Shown here: positions 8,823-17,682 of the stretch, piece by piece
How positions within the stretch are numbered: position 1 is the first letter of the stretch
Layout: each line of letters starts with the position of its first letter
The notes under the pieces: model-generated
Database searches by the model: none
What the model was told of the DNA's origin: nothing
What the model saw: only the letters and a program-made list of their open reading frames with translations
Translations under genes and position numbers: made by a program
Assembly: GCA_028282105.1 (NCBI GenBank)
Contig: JANQIO010000140.1
Location: 1 to 33,681, forward strand
Reading direction: 5' to 3'
Source: Halieaceae bacterium
GTDB lineage: Bacteria > Pseudomonadota > Gammaproteobacteria > Pseudomonadales > Halieaceae
Length of the DNA stretch: 33,681 bases

Positions 8823-8863
8823 TTGCTATTATGCAAGTTGGACTGACAGGAGATGGCCTGGCA

Positions 8864-10402
8864 ATGGCAGAAAAGCCGGTAGTTGTGATTGGTGCGGGAA
8901 TCGCGGGCCTGTCGGCTTGCATCCGGCTTCTCGCTGCCGGCCGCGAGGTGGTCGTCTTCGAAGGCGGAGATAGCCCGGGTGGCAAGATGCGCCAGGTGCA
9001 GACGCCGCTGGGGCCGGTCGACTCTGGTCCCACGGTGTTTACTATGCCGGCAGCCTTTGAGTCGCTGCTGGACGGCATCGGCCTGCGCCTCGACGAGGTG
9101 GTAACGGCCCGCCCCCTGGAATTGCTGGCCCGACACGCCTGGGATAACGAGGCGAGGCTGGACCTGTTTGCCGACCGACAGCGCTCCGCGGAGGCGATTG
9201 GCGAGCTGGCCGGGCCGGCGGAGGCGCGCGGTTACCTGGCTTTCTGCCGTGAGGCAGGGCGTATGTACGACCTGCTTGAGCCGGCCATGCTGAGGGCGTC
9301 GAAACCAAACCCAATCAGTCTTGCCTGGCGGGCCCGGCACCATGGCCTGTCGGCGTTGCTGGGTCTCAAGCCGTTTTCCCACCTGTGGCAGGCCCTGGGC
9401 GAGCACTTTCGCGATCCACGCCTGCAGCAGTTGTTCGGTCGCTATGCGACCTATTGCGGCTCTTCACCCTGGCAGGCGCCGGCCACATTGATGCTGATTG
9501 CCCACCTGGAACAGGAGGGCGTCTGGCAGTTGCAAGGCGGCATGCAAAGCCTGGCTGACGGCCTGGCAGCCGCCGCCCGGCGCCGCGGGGCGCGCTTTGT
9601 CACCGATGAGTGGGTGGAGGATATCGAGCGACGGCATGGCGCTGTGACGGCTGTGAGAGGCAGTCGTGGTACCCGGGTAGACTGTGATGCCGCTGTATGT
9701 ACTGCCGACCCGGAAGCCCTGCGAGCGGGCTTGCTGGGTGCAGCCGGCCAGGCGGCGGTCAGTTCCCAGCGTCCGGGTCAGCGGTCCCTGTCAGCAATGA
9801 CCTGGGCCGGCGTGGCGCGTACCGAGGGCCTGCCGCTGGCGTTCCACACGGTGTGTTTTTCGCGGGACTATCGGCGCGAATTTGAGCAGTTGTTTGAACG
9901 CCAGCAAGTGCCCTCGGAGCCTACGGTCTACCTCTGCGCCCAGGACCGGGCGGAAGGCGTGGACAGTCCCGCGGAAGAGGAGCGCATCTTCTGCCTGATC
10001 AACGCGCCCGCCATTGGCGATCGCCATCACTACAGCGACCAGGAGGTCGAGCAATGTCAGCAACAGGCTTTGAAGATTCTGAAGGACTGCGGACTGCAAC
10101 TGAGCTTTACCCCCGGGCAGGTAGTCGCCCGGTCGCCGACCGATTTCAATCAGCGCTTCCCCGGCAGCGGGGGAGCGATATACGGGCGTGCGACTCACGG
10201 TTGGCAGGCGGCGTTCCAGCGACCGGGGCCGGCGACGCGTCTGGCGGGACTGTACCTGGCGGGGGGCGGAGTGCACCCGGGAGCGGGAGTGCCGATGGTG
10301 AGCCTGTCGGGCCGCCTGGCGGCGGAGCAGCTGCTGAGCGACCAGGTTTCGACGCGCCGGTGGTGGCCGGTGGCTACCGCTGGTGGTACATCGACGCGCT
10401 GA
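8864..10402 (+). CDS. crtD: Methoxyneurosporene / hydroxycarotenoid 3,4-desaturase
   Basis: CrtD introduces the C-3,4 double bond into hydroxylated or methoxylated acyclic carotenoids. The 512-residue flavoprotein has the N-terminal dinucleotide motif IGAGIAGLSACIRLL (residues 9-23), the following E..GGK-like segment GGDSPGGKMRQV, and the C-terminal carotenoid-desaturase signature with LYLAGGGVHPGAGVPM. It is a CrtI paralogue; position next to crtC supports CrtD over CrtI. ATG 8864 is preferred because AGGAGA lies about 10 bases upstream. The earlier ATG at 8831 has no ribosome site and overlaps a possible -10 element. Its 3' end overlaps crtC. Confidence 0.92.
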   Translation: MAEKPVVVIGAGIAGLSACIRLLAAGREVVVFEGGDSPGGKMRQVQTPLGPVDSGPTVFTMPAAFESLLDGIGLRLDEVVTARPLELLARHAWDNEARLDLFADRQRSAEAIGELAGPAEARGYLAFCREAGRMYDLLEPAMLRASKPNPISLAWRARHHGLSALLGLKPFSHLWQALGEHFRDPRLQQLFGRYATYCGSSPWQAPATLMLIAHLEQEGVWQLQGGMQSLADGLAAAARRRGARFVTDEWVEDIERRHGAVTAVRGSRGTRVDCDAAVCTADPEALRAGLLGAAGQAAVSSQRPGQRSLSAMTWAGVARTEGLPLAFHTVCFSRDYRREFEQLFERQQVPSEPTVYLCAQDRAEGVDSPAEEERIFCLINAPAIGDRHHYSDQEVEQCQQQALKILKDCGLQLSFTPGQVVARSPTDFNQRFPGSGGAIYGRATHGWQAAFQRPGPATRLAGLYLAGGGVHPGAGVPMVSLSGRLAAEQLLSDQVSTRRWWPVATAGGTSTR

Positions 10403-11271
10403 GCGACGACGGCCGTCACGGCCTCACGATCATCGGCTTTGTCGGCAGCGTATTTTCACCCTATTACGCCCGGGCCAGACGCCGAGGCGCCGCGCAGCCC
10501 GAGGACCACTGCGCCATCAATGCCATTCTTTACGGCCCCGGCAGCAAACACTGGGCGGCGACTGAGCGTGGCGCTGGTGACCTGCAACGCAGTGCAGACC
10601 AGCTGGCGGTGGGGCCCAGCAGATTGCGCTATGAGGGGGAAAGCCTGGTAGCGGATATCTGCGAAGTGACCGTGCCCTGGCCCCGGCGGCTGGTGGGCAG
10701 GGTAAAGCTGACGCCGTCGGCACGGCAGCCGCTGCAGTTCCCGCTGGATCCTGCCGGCCGCCACCACTGGTGGCCGGCGGCGCCTAGCGCCCGGGTGGAA
10801 ATTGACTTCGAGCATCCGTCGCTGCGCTGGCAGGGGCACGGATATTTCGACAGCAATTGGGGTGAAGAGCCGCTGGAAGCGGGCTTCACGCACTGGCACT
10901 GGGCGCGCCAGTCGGAGCCCGACGGCGCGGTGTCCGTGCGCTACGAAGCGTGGCCGCGACAGGGTGAGGTTCAGCAGATTGGCCGGCGTTTCGCCGTCGA
11001 TGGCAGCAGTCTGGATATTGATGTCGGGCAAGTCGTCAGCCTGCCGCCGACCCTGGTGTGGCGCATGCCCCGGCCGGCGCGCGGCGAACAGGGCCTGGCG
11101 GTCGCGCGCACCCTGGAAGACACGCCGTTCTACTCTCGTTCGGTGTTAAGCAGCGATGGCTCCGGGCAGTGGGATACAGTACACGAGAGTCTCGACCTGG
11201 ACCGATTTGCCTCGCGCTGGGTCCAGTTCCTGCTGCCGTTCAGGATGCCGCGTTTCCCGCGTTCTCGGTAA
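10360..11271 (+). CDS. crtC: Carotenoid 1,2-hydratase (hydroxyneurosporene synthase)
   Basis: CrtC adds water across the C-1,2 double bond of neurosporene or lycopene, giving the substrate for CrtD and CrtF. Family stretches are clear: GGYRWWYIDALSDDGRHGLT near the start, then GFVGSVFSPYYARAR and later GYFDSNWGEEPLE with W.HWHWAR. The start is uncertain. GTG codons at 10360 and 10363 give about 303 residues, a normal length, and overlap crtD by 43 bases. However, the preceding in-frame residues PGFDAP also look like family sequence, so translation may begin farther up. The next in-frame candidate is TTG at 10201. The 3' end overlaps that of convergent crtB by 32 bases. Confidence 0.9.
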   Translation: MVAGGYRWWYIDALSDDGRHGLTIIGFVGSVFSPYYARARRRGAAQPEDHCAINAILYGPGSKHWAATERGAGDLQRSADQLAVGPSRLRYEGESLVADICEVTVPWPRRLVGRVKLTPSARQPLQFPLDPAGRHHWWPAAPSARVEIDFEHPSLRWQGHGYFDSNWGEEPLEAGFTHWHWARQSEPDGAVSVRYEAWPRQGEVQQIGRRFAVDGSSLDIDVGQVVSLPPTLVWRMPRPARGEQGLAVARTLEDTPFYSRSVLSSDGSGQWDTVHESLDLDRFASRWVQFLLPFRMPRFPRSR

Positions 11272-12382
11272 CCATTAGCGGGCAGTCCCGCACCGCGACC
11301 CGGCGGTCTCGTACCATGCGGTCGCGGCGTTCAAGCTCCGCAAACAGGTCCAGCATCCACTCGACACGGCTCACCGGCTCTTCGCCGCCAACAGCCGGCA
11401 GCGGCGCCATGCGCACCGCGTCAATCAGGAACGCGGTTTCCGTCAGCGGGGCTTCCGGTAGCGGTGTCAGGTCGAGACGGCCGAGACGGCCCAGTCCGCC
11501 CATGGCTCGGCATTTGCGCGCCGGGCTGACCACCGCCCGCCCAACCATGGGATCGTAGTGTTGCCGTTTCACCTGTTCACCAATTTCCCCGTACAGCAGC
11601 CGTGCCGTCATTACGCAGGGCTGGCAGCCAGAGGGCAGCCTGGCGATGCCTGCCTCGGCCCGGGCGTAGAGGCGGTCAGCTTCATCCAGCAGCCGCTTCA
11701 CCACGGTGGACAGGGCTTGGCTGGCGCAGGGGCTCGCCAGCCAACGCTGCGGATCGATGCCGGCTTCCTGCAGCCAGTCCAGCGGCAGGTAGAGCCGGCC
11801 GTTGTCGGCGTCCTCGGCGACATCGCGGGCGATATTGGTGAGCTGCATGGCAACCCCCAGGTCCGCCGCTCTCGCCAGCACCGCTTCATCCCGTTGACCC
11901 ATTAACAGCGCCATCATCACGCCGACGTTGCCGGCCACCCGTGCGCAGTAGTCGCGCAGAGTGGAAATGTCGGGGTAGCGACGTGCTTCGCAATCCCAGG
12001 CAAAGCCTTCCAGCAGTGCGTCCAGCAGGGGGCGCGGCATCCCGAATTGGCGCACTACCTGCACCATCCTGCGATCGGCAGCGGCATCCGCTGGCTCTCC
12101 GCGATAAATGCCATCCAGCCGTGCTTCCAGCTCGGCCAGCGCCAGCCGGGGTGTATCGCTGAGATCGATGGCGTCGTCCGCCAGCCGGCAAAACGCATAC
12201 AGGCTGACCGCTGCGTCGCGGTAGGGTTGCGGCAGCAGCATTGAGGCGGCATAGAACGACCGCGAGCCATGACGCAACAGTTCCCGGCAGGCCTGCTGGT
12301 CAGTGCGATGGGTGGGCAGGCGTTGTGCCTGCGTTTGCCGGGGTGCAGCTGAGAGTGCTGTATCAGGCAAGGGCGCTGGCAT
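11240..12382 (-). CDS. crtB: Phytoene synthase
   Basis: CrtB condenses two geranylgeranyl diphosphates to phytoene. The 380-residue protein carries GSRSFYAAS (residues 39-47), the first Asp motif DDAID (69-73) and the second, RDVAEDADNGRLYLP (186-200). All are intact. Its ATG at 12380-12382 overlaps the end of crtI by 20 bases, the usual crtIB coupling. The C-terminal part beyond about residue 330 (EEPVSRVEWMLDLFAELE onward) is longer than the core needs, and its last codons overlap the antiparallel end of crtC. No strong ribosome site is seen, consistent with coupling to crtI. Confidence 0.95.
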   Translation of the reverse strand: MPAPLPDTALSAAPRQTQAQRLPTHRTDQQACRELLRHGSRSFYAASMLLPQPYRDAAVSLYAFCRLADDAIDLSDTPRLALAELEARLDGIYRGEPADAAADRRMVQVVRQFGMPRPLLDALLEGFAWDCEARRYPDISTLRDYCARVAGNVGVMMALLMGQRDEAVLARAADLGVAMQLTNIARDVAEDADNGRLYLPLDWLQEAGIDPQRWLASPCASQALSTVVKRLLDEADRLYARAEAGIARLPSGCQPCVMTARLLYGEIGEQVKRQHYDPMVGRAVVSPARKCRAMGGLGRLGRLDLTPLPEAPLTETAFLIDAVRMAPLPAVGGEEPVSRVEWMLDLFAELERRDRMVRDRRVAVRDCPLMVTENAGNAAS

Positions 12383-13859
12383 GGGGCACCAGGGTCTCTA
12401 CGACTTTGGCGGAGGCGATCACGCCCGGTACGCCGGCTCCGGGGTGGGTGCCGGCGCCCACAAAGAACAGGCCGCGGATGTCCTCACTGCGATTGTGGGG
12501 GCGGAACCAGGCGCTCTGCCACAGCACCGGCTCCATGCCGAAGCCCGCGCCGCGGAAGGCGTTGAGGTCGCCCTGGAAGTCCAGCGGCGTAGTCACCCGG
12601 GACGTCGCCAGCTCGCTTCCCAGGCCGGGCAGTACCGAGTTCTCCAGGTATTCCTGCACGGCGCGCCGGAAGGGTTCGGCCTGTTGTTGCCAGTCGACGT
12701 CGGCCTGCAGATTGGGTACCGGGGCCAGCACATAGAAACAGTCGCAGCCCTCGGGCGCCAGCGAGGGATCGGTGGCGGTGGGGCGGTGCAGGTAGAGGCT
12801 GAAATCCTCTGCCAGGCGTTTGTGACGAAAGATGTCATTCAGCAGACCGGCATAGCGCGGCCCCAGCAGAATGGCGTGGTGCGGCACATCCTCGTAGCGC
12901 CGACGGGTGCCGAAGTACCAAACGAACAGTCCGTTGGAGTAGCGCGCGCGATCCAGGCGGCGGTCGCTCCAGTGGCGGCGGCTGGTGCCCGTTGTCAGGT
13001 GCCGGTAAGTCCACGCCACATCAGCGTTGCTAACCACGATGTCGGCGTCGATGTAGCTGCCATCCTCCAATACCACGCCGTGGGCCCTGCGGTCGCGGAC
13101 GCAGATTTCCTTGACCGGCGCATTGAGTCTCAGCGTGTTGCCCTGGTGCTGCAGCAGTTTGACCATACCCGCGACAATACGGCCGGTGCCACCCATGGCG
13201 GAGTAAACCCCACCTTCGCGCTCGAGGTGCGAAATCAAGGTGTACACGGCACTGGCCGAGTAGGGGTTGCCGCCGATCAGCAAGGGGTGAAAGCTGAGCA
13301 CCTGACGGATGCGCGGGTCCTTGATATAGCGGGATACCAGCGCGTGCACCGAGCGGTCGGCTCGCAGCCGGAGCATATCCGGCATCACCTTGATCATGTC
13401 CAGCAGGGAACTGAATGGCCTGTCTACCAATTGCTCAAAGCCGACCCGGTAGTTCCTGGCGGAGGCCTCCATGAAGCGGTCATAGCCCTCCACATCCTCC
13501 GGGCTGAAACGCGCAATCTCTGCCCGGTTGTGGTCGGCGTCGCCGCAGTAGTCGAATTGCTCGCCATCGTCGAAACGAATGCGGTAGAAGGGCTCCATCA
13601 GCCTCAGATCGACATCATCCTCGAGGCGGCGCCCGCACAGCGCCCACAGTTCTTCGAGCAGAAACTTCGCGGTGATGATGGTGGGGCCGGCATCAAAGGT
13701 AAAGCCGTCCTGCCGGTGCACCCTGGCACGACCGCCAGCCTGCTCCAGCTTTTCCAGCACGGTAACCCGATAGCCTTTGGCGCCGAGGCGAATCGCCGTC
13801 GCCAGGCCGCCAAATCCGCTGCCAATCACCACCGCATGGGGTTTCATGGTGTGCAGCAT
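12363..13859 (-). CDS. crtI: Phytoene desaturase
   Basis: CrtI desaturates phytoene stepwise to neurosporene or lycopene with FAD. The protein of about 498 residues has the Rossmann motif VVIGSGFGGLATAIRLG near the N-terminus, GGRARVHRQDGFTFDAGPT following it, and the C-terminal signature FFVGAGTHPGAGVPGV. ATG 13859 is chosen because CAAGG lies just upstream and because the promoter and PpsR boxes at 13886-13928 would overlap any earlier start. An in-frame ATG at 13892 and GTG at 13904 would extend it by 11 or 15 residues. It is coupled to crtB and follows bchO in the same direction. Confidence 0.94.
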   Translation of the reverse strand: MLHTMKPHAVVIGSGFGGLATAIRLGAKGYRVTVLEKLEQAGGRARVHRQDGFTFDAGPTIITAKFLLEELWALCGRRLEDDVDLRLMEPFYRIRFDDGEQFDYCGDADHNRAEIARFSPEDVEGYDRFMEASARNYRVGFEQLVDRPFSSLLDMIKVMPDMLRLRADRSVHALVSRYIKDPRIRQVLSFHPLLIGGNPYSASAVYTLISHLEREGGVYSAMGGTGRIVAGMVKLLQHQGNTLRLNAPVKEICVRDRRAHGVVLEDGSYIDADIVVSNADVAWTYRHLTTGTSRRHWSDRRLDRARYSNGLFVWYFGTRRRYEDVPHHAILLGPRYAGLLNDIFRHKRLAEDFSLYLHRPTATDPSLAPEGCDCFYVLAPVPNLQADVDWQQQAEPFRRAVQEYLENSVLPGLGSELATSRVTTPLDFQGDLNAFRGAGFGMEPVLWQSAWFRPHNRSEDIRGLFFVGAGTHPGAGVPGVIASAKVVETLVPHASALA

Positions 13860-13885
13860 TGCCTTGCTGGCAAGGGTGTCCGGGC

Positions 13886-13928
13886 TGTTCATATATATAG
13901 ACACTCAAACTGTCTAGAATTATGGACA
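13886..13928 (-). promoter_or_regulatory. Paired PpsR/CrtJ boxes upstream of crtI
   Basis: TGT-N12-ACA boxes lie at 13886-13903 and 13911-13928, 7 bases apart, between bchO and crtI. The region is AT-rich against a GC-rich background. On the minus strand TAGACA (13916-13911) could be a -35 element, with TATGAA (13893-13888) as -10 after 17 bases, placing the transcription start downstream of the longest possible crtI start. This supports the ATG at 13859. The pair suggests that crtIB has its own repressible promoter besides read-through from bchIDO. Confidence 0.78.
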
Positions 13929-13960
13929 GAATAGCACCGCTTGCCGGCAGTGAACAGTGA

Positions 13961-14830
13961 CTAGCGGCTGTTGGCGGCGATCTGCATCAAGAGCCCGGCA
14001 AATTGTTCCGGGTCTTCCTCGTGTCCCAGGTGGCCAAGTGCCGGCAGGCTGTGCAGTTCAGCATTTGGCAGGCGCCTGGCCAGCTCGCGAGACTGCTCGG
14101 GAGGCACGGTGAGATCCCCCTCGCACACCACCAGATGCACCGGGGTCTGCAGAGCAGGCAGGGCGGTCTCAAGCGGGACCAGGTCCCAGTTCGCCATCAT
14201 GCTCAGGGCGGCAGCCACGTGACGCGGGTTCGCCACCAGCCGCCGGTAGTATTCGATCTCGGCGCCGCCCAGGGCCGACCCTGTGCCCTCTATCAGCCGG
14301 TGGGTGAAGCGCCGCCGTCCGCCGACGCCGGCAACCCAGGCCGGCAGGGTGGGAATGCCAGCCAGCAGGCGGGCGCTGATGGAGAAAAACTGGCCGGTGA
14401 GCCCGGGCAGTGCCAGCAGCGCCCCGTTGATGCTGACCAGGCGATGGGGGTCGATGCGGCGGTCCAGCACCATGCGCGTCGCCACCGCTGCGCCAGCGGA
14501 ATGACCTGCGATGTAATCCGGCGAGTAGTCGAGGCGCTCCAGTAGCGAGGCCAGGGCCGCCGCCATGCCGTCCAGTGACATTTGCTCACTGCCCGGCAGC
14601 TCGCTGAAACCGTGTCCCGGCAGATCGACCAGCAGCAGGTCAAAGTGCGGCGCCAGCAGGGCAACAAGGCCGGCCCAGGAATGCAGTGAGGCCCCGGTGC
14701 CGTGAAGCAACAACAAACCCGGACCATCGCCGCAGCGCTGGTAGTGCCAGTCCAGCCCGGCAGCGCGGCGGAACTTGCTGTTCTCCCGGTGCGGCCAGTC
14801 CCAGGCGGCGAGCTGTCCGGCCTTGCTCAC
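13961..14830 (-). CDS. bchO: BchO, magnesium-chelatase-associated alpha/beta hydrolase
   Basis: BchO is an alpha/beta-fold hydrolase regularly encoded with bchID in purple bacteria; its reaction is not settled. The 289-residue protein has the oxyanion region LLLLHGTGASLHSW (about residues 39-52), VDLPGHGFSE (68-77), the nucleophile elbow GHSAGA with S111, and a late GHLGHEEDP histidine region. The GTG start at 14828-14830 overlaps the bchD stop by four bases (GTGA). The canonical elbow contrasts with the second hydrolase at 17769, which lacks the glycines. About 55 bases separate it from crtI, with the crtI control region in that gap. Confidence 0.92.
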   Translation of the reverse strand: MSKAGQLAAWDWPHRENSKFRRAAGLDWHYQRCGDGPGLLLLHGTGASLHSWAGLVALLAPHFDLLLVDLPGHGFSELPGSEQMSLDGMAAALASLLERLDYSPDYIAGHSAGAAVATRMVLDRRIDPHRLVSINGALLALPGLTGQFFSISARLLAGIPTLPAWVAGVGGRRRFTHRLIEGTGSALGGAEIEYYRRLVANPRHVAAALSMMANWDLVPLETALPALQTPVHLVVCEGDLTVPPEQSRELARRLPNAELHSLPALGHLGHEEDPEQFAGLLMQIAANSR

Positions 14831-16563
14831 AGGCTGGCCGCGCGCACCGCTTCGCTCAGCTGGCTGGCGTCGGCGTGGGGCAGGGGCAGGTAGTCGATAT
14901 CCAGTTGCTGGGCCAGTTCAGCCGCGGCGCTACCCGGGCGCGGTGAGGTATCGATCACCATCCCGCGCACGCCCGACTCCCGAAACAGGGCGGCGACCGC
15001 TGGCAGGTCTTCCCGGGCCGCTTCGCGCCCCTGGCGCCCATCACGGGCGATATTGCCTCGACCATCGGTAAGAAACACCACGTTGGGCGTACCCCCGCGC
15101 CGCACCAGGCTGGTAGCGAGGGCGGCGGCGCTCTCGATGGCTGCGGCCAACGGCGTGCCGCCGCCACCGGGTAGGGCGGCGAGGTTGCGCTTGGCGCGCA
15201 CCAGCGAACGTGTGGGCGGCAGCAACAGGTCGGCTGTCTCGCCGCGAAAGGCGATCATTGCCACCTGGTCCCGGCGTATGTAGCAGTCGGCCAGTAATAG
15301 TTCGACCGCGCCCTTGGCTTCGGCCAGGCGATTGAGAGCGGCGGATCCTGAGGCGTCCACCACGAACACGGTGGTGCTTTCCGAGCGCTCCCGGTAGCGC
15401 ACCACCCGAAAATCATCGCGCTGCACCTTTAGCTGCCTGGGTGGGTCGCCGGCGCCGCGGCGCAGCGGCTGCCAGGGCGCTGCCGCCTGCAGGGTGGCCA
15501 CCGGGCTGAGCCGCGCGCCACTGCGGGGAACGCCCTGGATCGTGCCAGTAGGGCGCCCGCGGCTGCGCGAACGCCGCATTTGTCCGGATTTGCCGCCACG
15601 ACCGGAGCTGCGACGCACACCGCCCTGCAACAGCTGGTTGAGCAGACCTTCGGGCAGGGCGGCTTTGGTGGCTTCGATCAGACGGTCCTGCATGCCCTCG
15701 CCCTGGCCGGGGTCCTGCTGCTCGCCCTCGGACTCCTGGGGTTCTTGCGGTGGCGGCTCTGCTTCGGTCTCCTGCTCTTCTTCTTCGGTGGCGGGCAAGC
15801 GGGTGGCCCTTGGTGCCAACACCAGGCGGGCCGCGATCTCCAGTTCGGTTTCAGAAACCCGATGACTGCCTGCCAGGGCCGCTGCGGCGCGGGCCGCGCG
15901 CTGGGCCAGCAGCGAGGCGCGCGGCGAATCGATCCCGAGGACAAGGCACAGTGTGCAGATCTGCCGGGTCGACTCGTCGTCGCATTCAATAGCGTTACAA
16001 CGGGAGCGGGCCGCCGCGATATCCTCCAGCGGGTAGCCGGATTCGAGCAGGTCGCGGATGCCGACTTCGTGCAGATCGAGATGGAAGGCGAGCCGTTCCG
16101 CCAGGCCAGCGTCGAGCTGCTCATCGGACTCGACGCTCTCGTCCAGTGCCAGCAGTGCAAAGGCAGCGGGCAGGGTGGCGCTGAGGCCCTCGCGCTCCAC
16201 CTGTATCTCGTGTCGATCCAGCGCCTGACACAGGTGCGCCGCGGTGGTGGGCTGACAGCGCTCCGCCATGGCGAGTACAGCGATGCCGTGATTGCACTCG
16301 TTCAGCAAGCCCGCCTGGGCTACCGGCTTGCCGGCTTTCAGGGTCGCGGCCAGGTCCAGGCCACCTAACAGGCGCGCCTCGCTGACGGTCTGGGGGATTT
16401 TGCGCCAGGGCAGATCGGGAAACAGCTCGCGGGTGCTTTCCAGCCAGCTGTCGCGTACCGGTCCCGGCCGCGCCCTGAGGGCTATGCCACCCAGCCCTGC
16501 CGGATCTATGGCCAGCAGCGCGGCGGCAAGTAACGCGTCCTGCCAGGCAGCTTCACCGTTCAC
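14827..16563 (-). CDS. bchD: Magnesium chelatase subunit D
   Basis: BchD works with BchI and BchH to insert magnesium into protoporphyrin IX. The 578-residue protein has three parts. The N-terminal AAA-like region (1-255) lacks a P-loop. An acidic, proline-rich linker follows (about 258-290). The C-terminal von Willebrand A domain (about 395-578) has the metal-site motif VDASGSA (402-408) and the later TDGRGN. A basic stretch, GRGGKSGQMRRSRSRGRP, precedes the vWA domain. The GTG start overlaps the bchI stop by four bases (GTGA), and bchO is attached the same way, so bchIDO form one translational unit. The large subunit bchH is not in this window. Confidence 0.95.
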   Translation of the reverse strand: MNGEAAWQDALLAAALLAIDPAGLGGIALRARPGPVRDSWLESTRELFPDLPWRKIPQTVSEARLLGGLDLAATLKAGKPVAQAGLLNECNHGIAVLAMAERCQPTTAAHLCQALDRHEIQVEREGLSATLPAAFALLALDESVESDEQLDAGLAERLAFHLDLHEVGIRDLLESGYPLEDIAAARSRCNAIECDDESTRQICTLCLVLGIDSPRASLLAQRAARAAAALAGSHRVSETELEIAARLVLAPRATRLPATEEEEQETEAEPPPQEPQESEGEQQDPGQGEGMQDRLIEATKAALPEGLLNQLLQGGVRRSSGRGGKSGQMRRSRSRGRPTGTIQGVPRSGARLSPVATLQAAAPWQPLRRGAGDPPRQLKVQRDDFRVVRYRERSESTTVFVVDASGSAALNRLAEAKGAVELLLADCYIRRDQVAMIAFRGETADLLLPPTRSLVRAKRNLAALPGGGGTPLAAAIESAAALATSLVRRGGTPNVVFLTDGRGNIARDGRQGREAAREDLPAVAALFRESGVRGMVIDTSPRPGSAAAELAQQLDIDYLPLPHADASQLSEAVRAASL

Positions 16564-17585
16564 GCCGGATCCAGCACTTCCTCGAGAGCGCGCTCGATAC
16601 GCGTGGTGGAACCGGACTCGTCCAGAGGATCGCGACGCAGGCGGTGGCGCAATACCGATGGCGCTACCTGCCGGAGCTGTTTGAGGCCGACTTCGGCTTT
16701 GCCTTCCAGGCTGGCCAGGGCACGCGCTGCCCGCACCAGTGTCAGCTCACCGCGCAGGCCATCGGTGCCGAGTGTCATACACAGGGCTGCTGCCCGTTCC
16801 AGCACGTCCGGGGCGAGGTCGATATCGTTGAGCTGAGCGCGGGCCTTTTCGACCTTGCGCCGAACCGCGCTGTCCTTGCGTTTCCATTTCTTCACGAAGG
16901 CCTCGCGGTCGCGCTCAAACTCATCTCGTAGCTTGACGATTTGCACGCGCATGTCGAGTTCCGTGGGTGTGCGCACATCGACGGACAGGCCGAAGCGGTC
17001 CAGCAGCTGCGGTCGCAGTTCGCCTTCTTCCGGGTTGCCGCTGCCGACCAGCACAAAGCGGGCCGGGTGACGAATACTCAGGCCCTCACGCTCGACCACG
17101 TTTTCGCCGGAGGCGGCCACATCCAACAGGGCGTCGACGATGTGGTCTTCCAGCAAGTTGACCTCATCGATGTACAGGAAACCGCGGTGCGCCTGTGCCA
17201 GCAGGCCTGGCTCGAAGGCCTTTTCCCCGAGCCGCAGCGCCTTTTCAAGATCCAGGGTGCCTATGACCCGGTCTTCCGTTGCACCCAGCGGCAGATCGAC
17301 CACCGGCATAGGCTGTTCGCGGGTCTTGAAATCCTTGCCGCCGTTCTCACACTGGGCGCATAGGCCCGGGGTGGGAGAGCCGGGGTCGCAGTGATAGGGG
17401 CAGCCGGTGACTACCGGGATGTTCGGCATCAGGGCGGCGAGCGCGCGAATAGCGGTCGATTTCCCCGTGCCGCGGTCCCCGAACACCAGGACACCTCCGA
17501 CGTCCTGGTCGACGGCGGCTATCAGCAGGGCAGTCTTCATCTCGTCCTGGCCGACGATGGCGGAAAAGGGGTAGGCGATGGCCAT
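16560..17585 (-). CDS. bchI: Magnesium chelatase ATPase subunit I
   Basis: BchI is the AAA+ ATPase that powers magnesium insertion. The 341-residue protein has the P-loop GDRGTGKST (36-44), Walker B GFLYIDEVNLLEDH (136-149), a sensor-1-type VLVGSGNPEEG and a C-terminal helical lid region. ATG 17585 is chosen because AAGGAAG lies 6 bases upstream and the protein then begins MAIAYPFSAIVGQ as in the family; the upstream in-frame extension to 17693 looks random. It opens bchIDO and is divergent from the hydrolase gene at 17769. The 183-base region between them has one imperfect PpsR-like box. Confidence 0.96.
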   Translation of the reverse strand: MAIAYPFSAIVGQDEMKTALLIAAVDQDVGGVLVFGDRGTGKSTAIRALAALMPNIPVVTGCPYHCDPGSPTPGLCAQCENGGKDFKTREQPMPVVDLPLGATEDRVIGTLDLEKALRLGEKAFEPGLLAQAHRGFLYIDEVNLLEDHIVDALLDVAASGENVVEREGLSIRHPARFVLVGSGNPEEGELRPQLLDRFGLSVDVRTPTELDMRVQIVKLRDEFERDREAFVKKWKRKDSAVRRKVEKARAQLNDIDLAPDVLERAAALCMTLGTDGLRGELTLVRAARALASLEGKAEVGLKQLRQVAPSVLRHRLRRDPLDESGSTTRIERALEEVLDPA

Positions 17586-17682
17586 GCTTGCTTCCTTACA
17601 ACGTGTGAAAGGGGCGCCGCTGAGATGCCGCTCGGCGGGCTCCTGCTTGCGCCCTGAGGCCCATCTTTTACTCGCTGTGATG

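Noticed and set aside
10054-10360. ATG at 10054 as the crtC start
   Set aside because: The added residues are Gly/Ala/Pro-rich antiframe sequence of crtD and would require an overlap of about 350 bases.
12303-13934. Long open frame (543 codons) on the plus strand opposite crtI
   Set aside because: It mirrors crtI, shows no recognisable domain, and is expected in GC-rich DNA; crtI matches its family over its full length.
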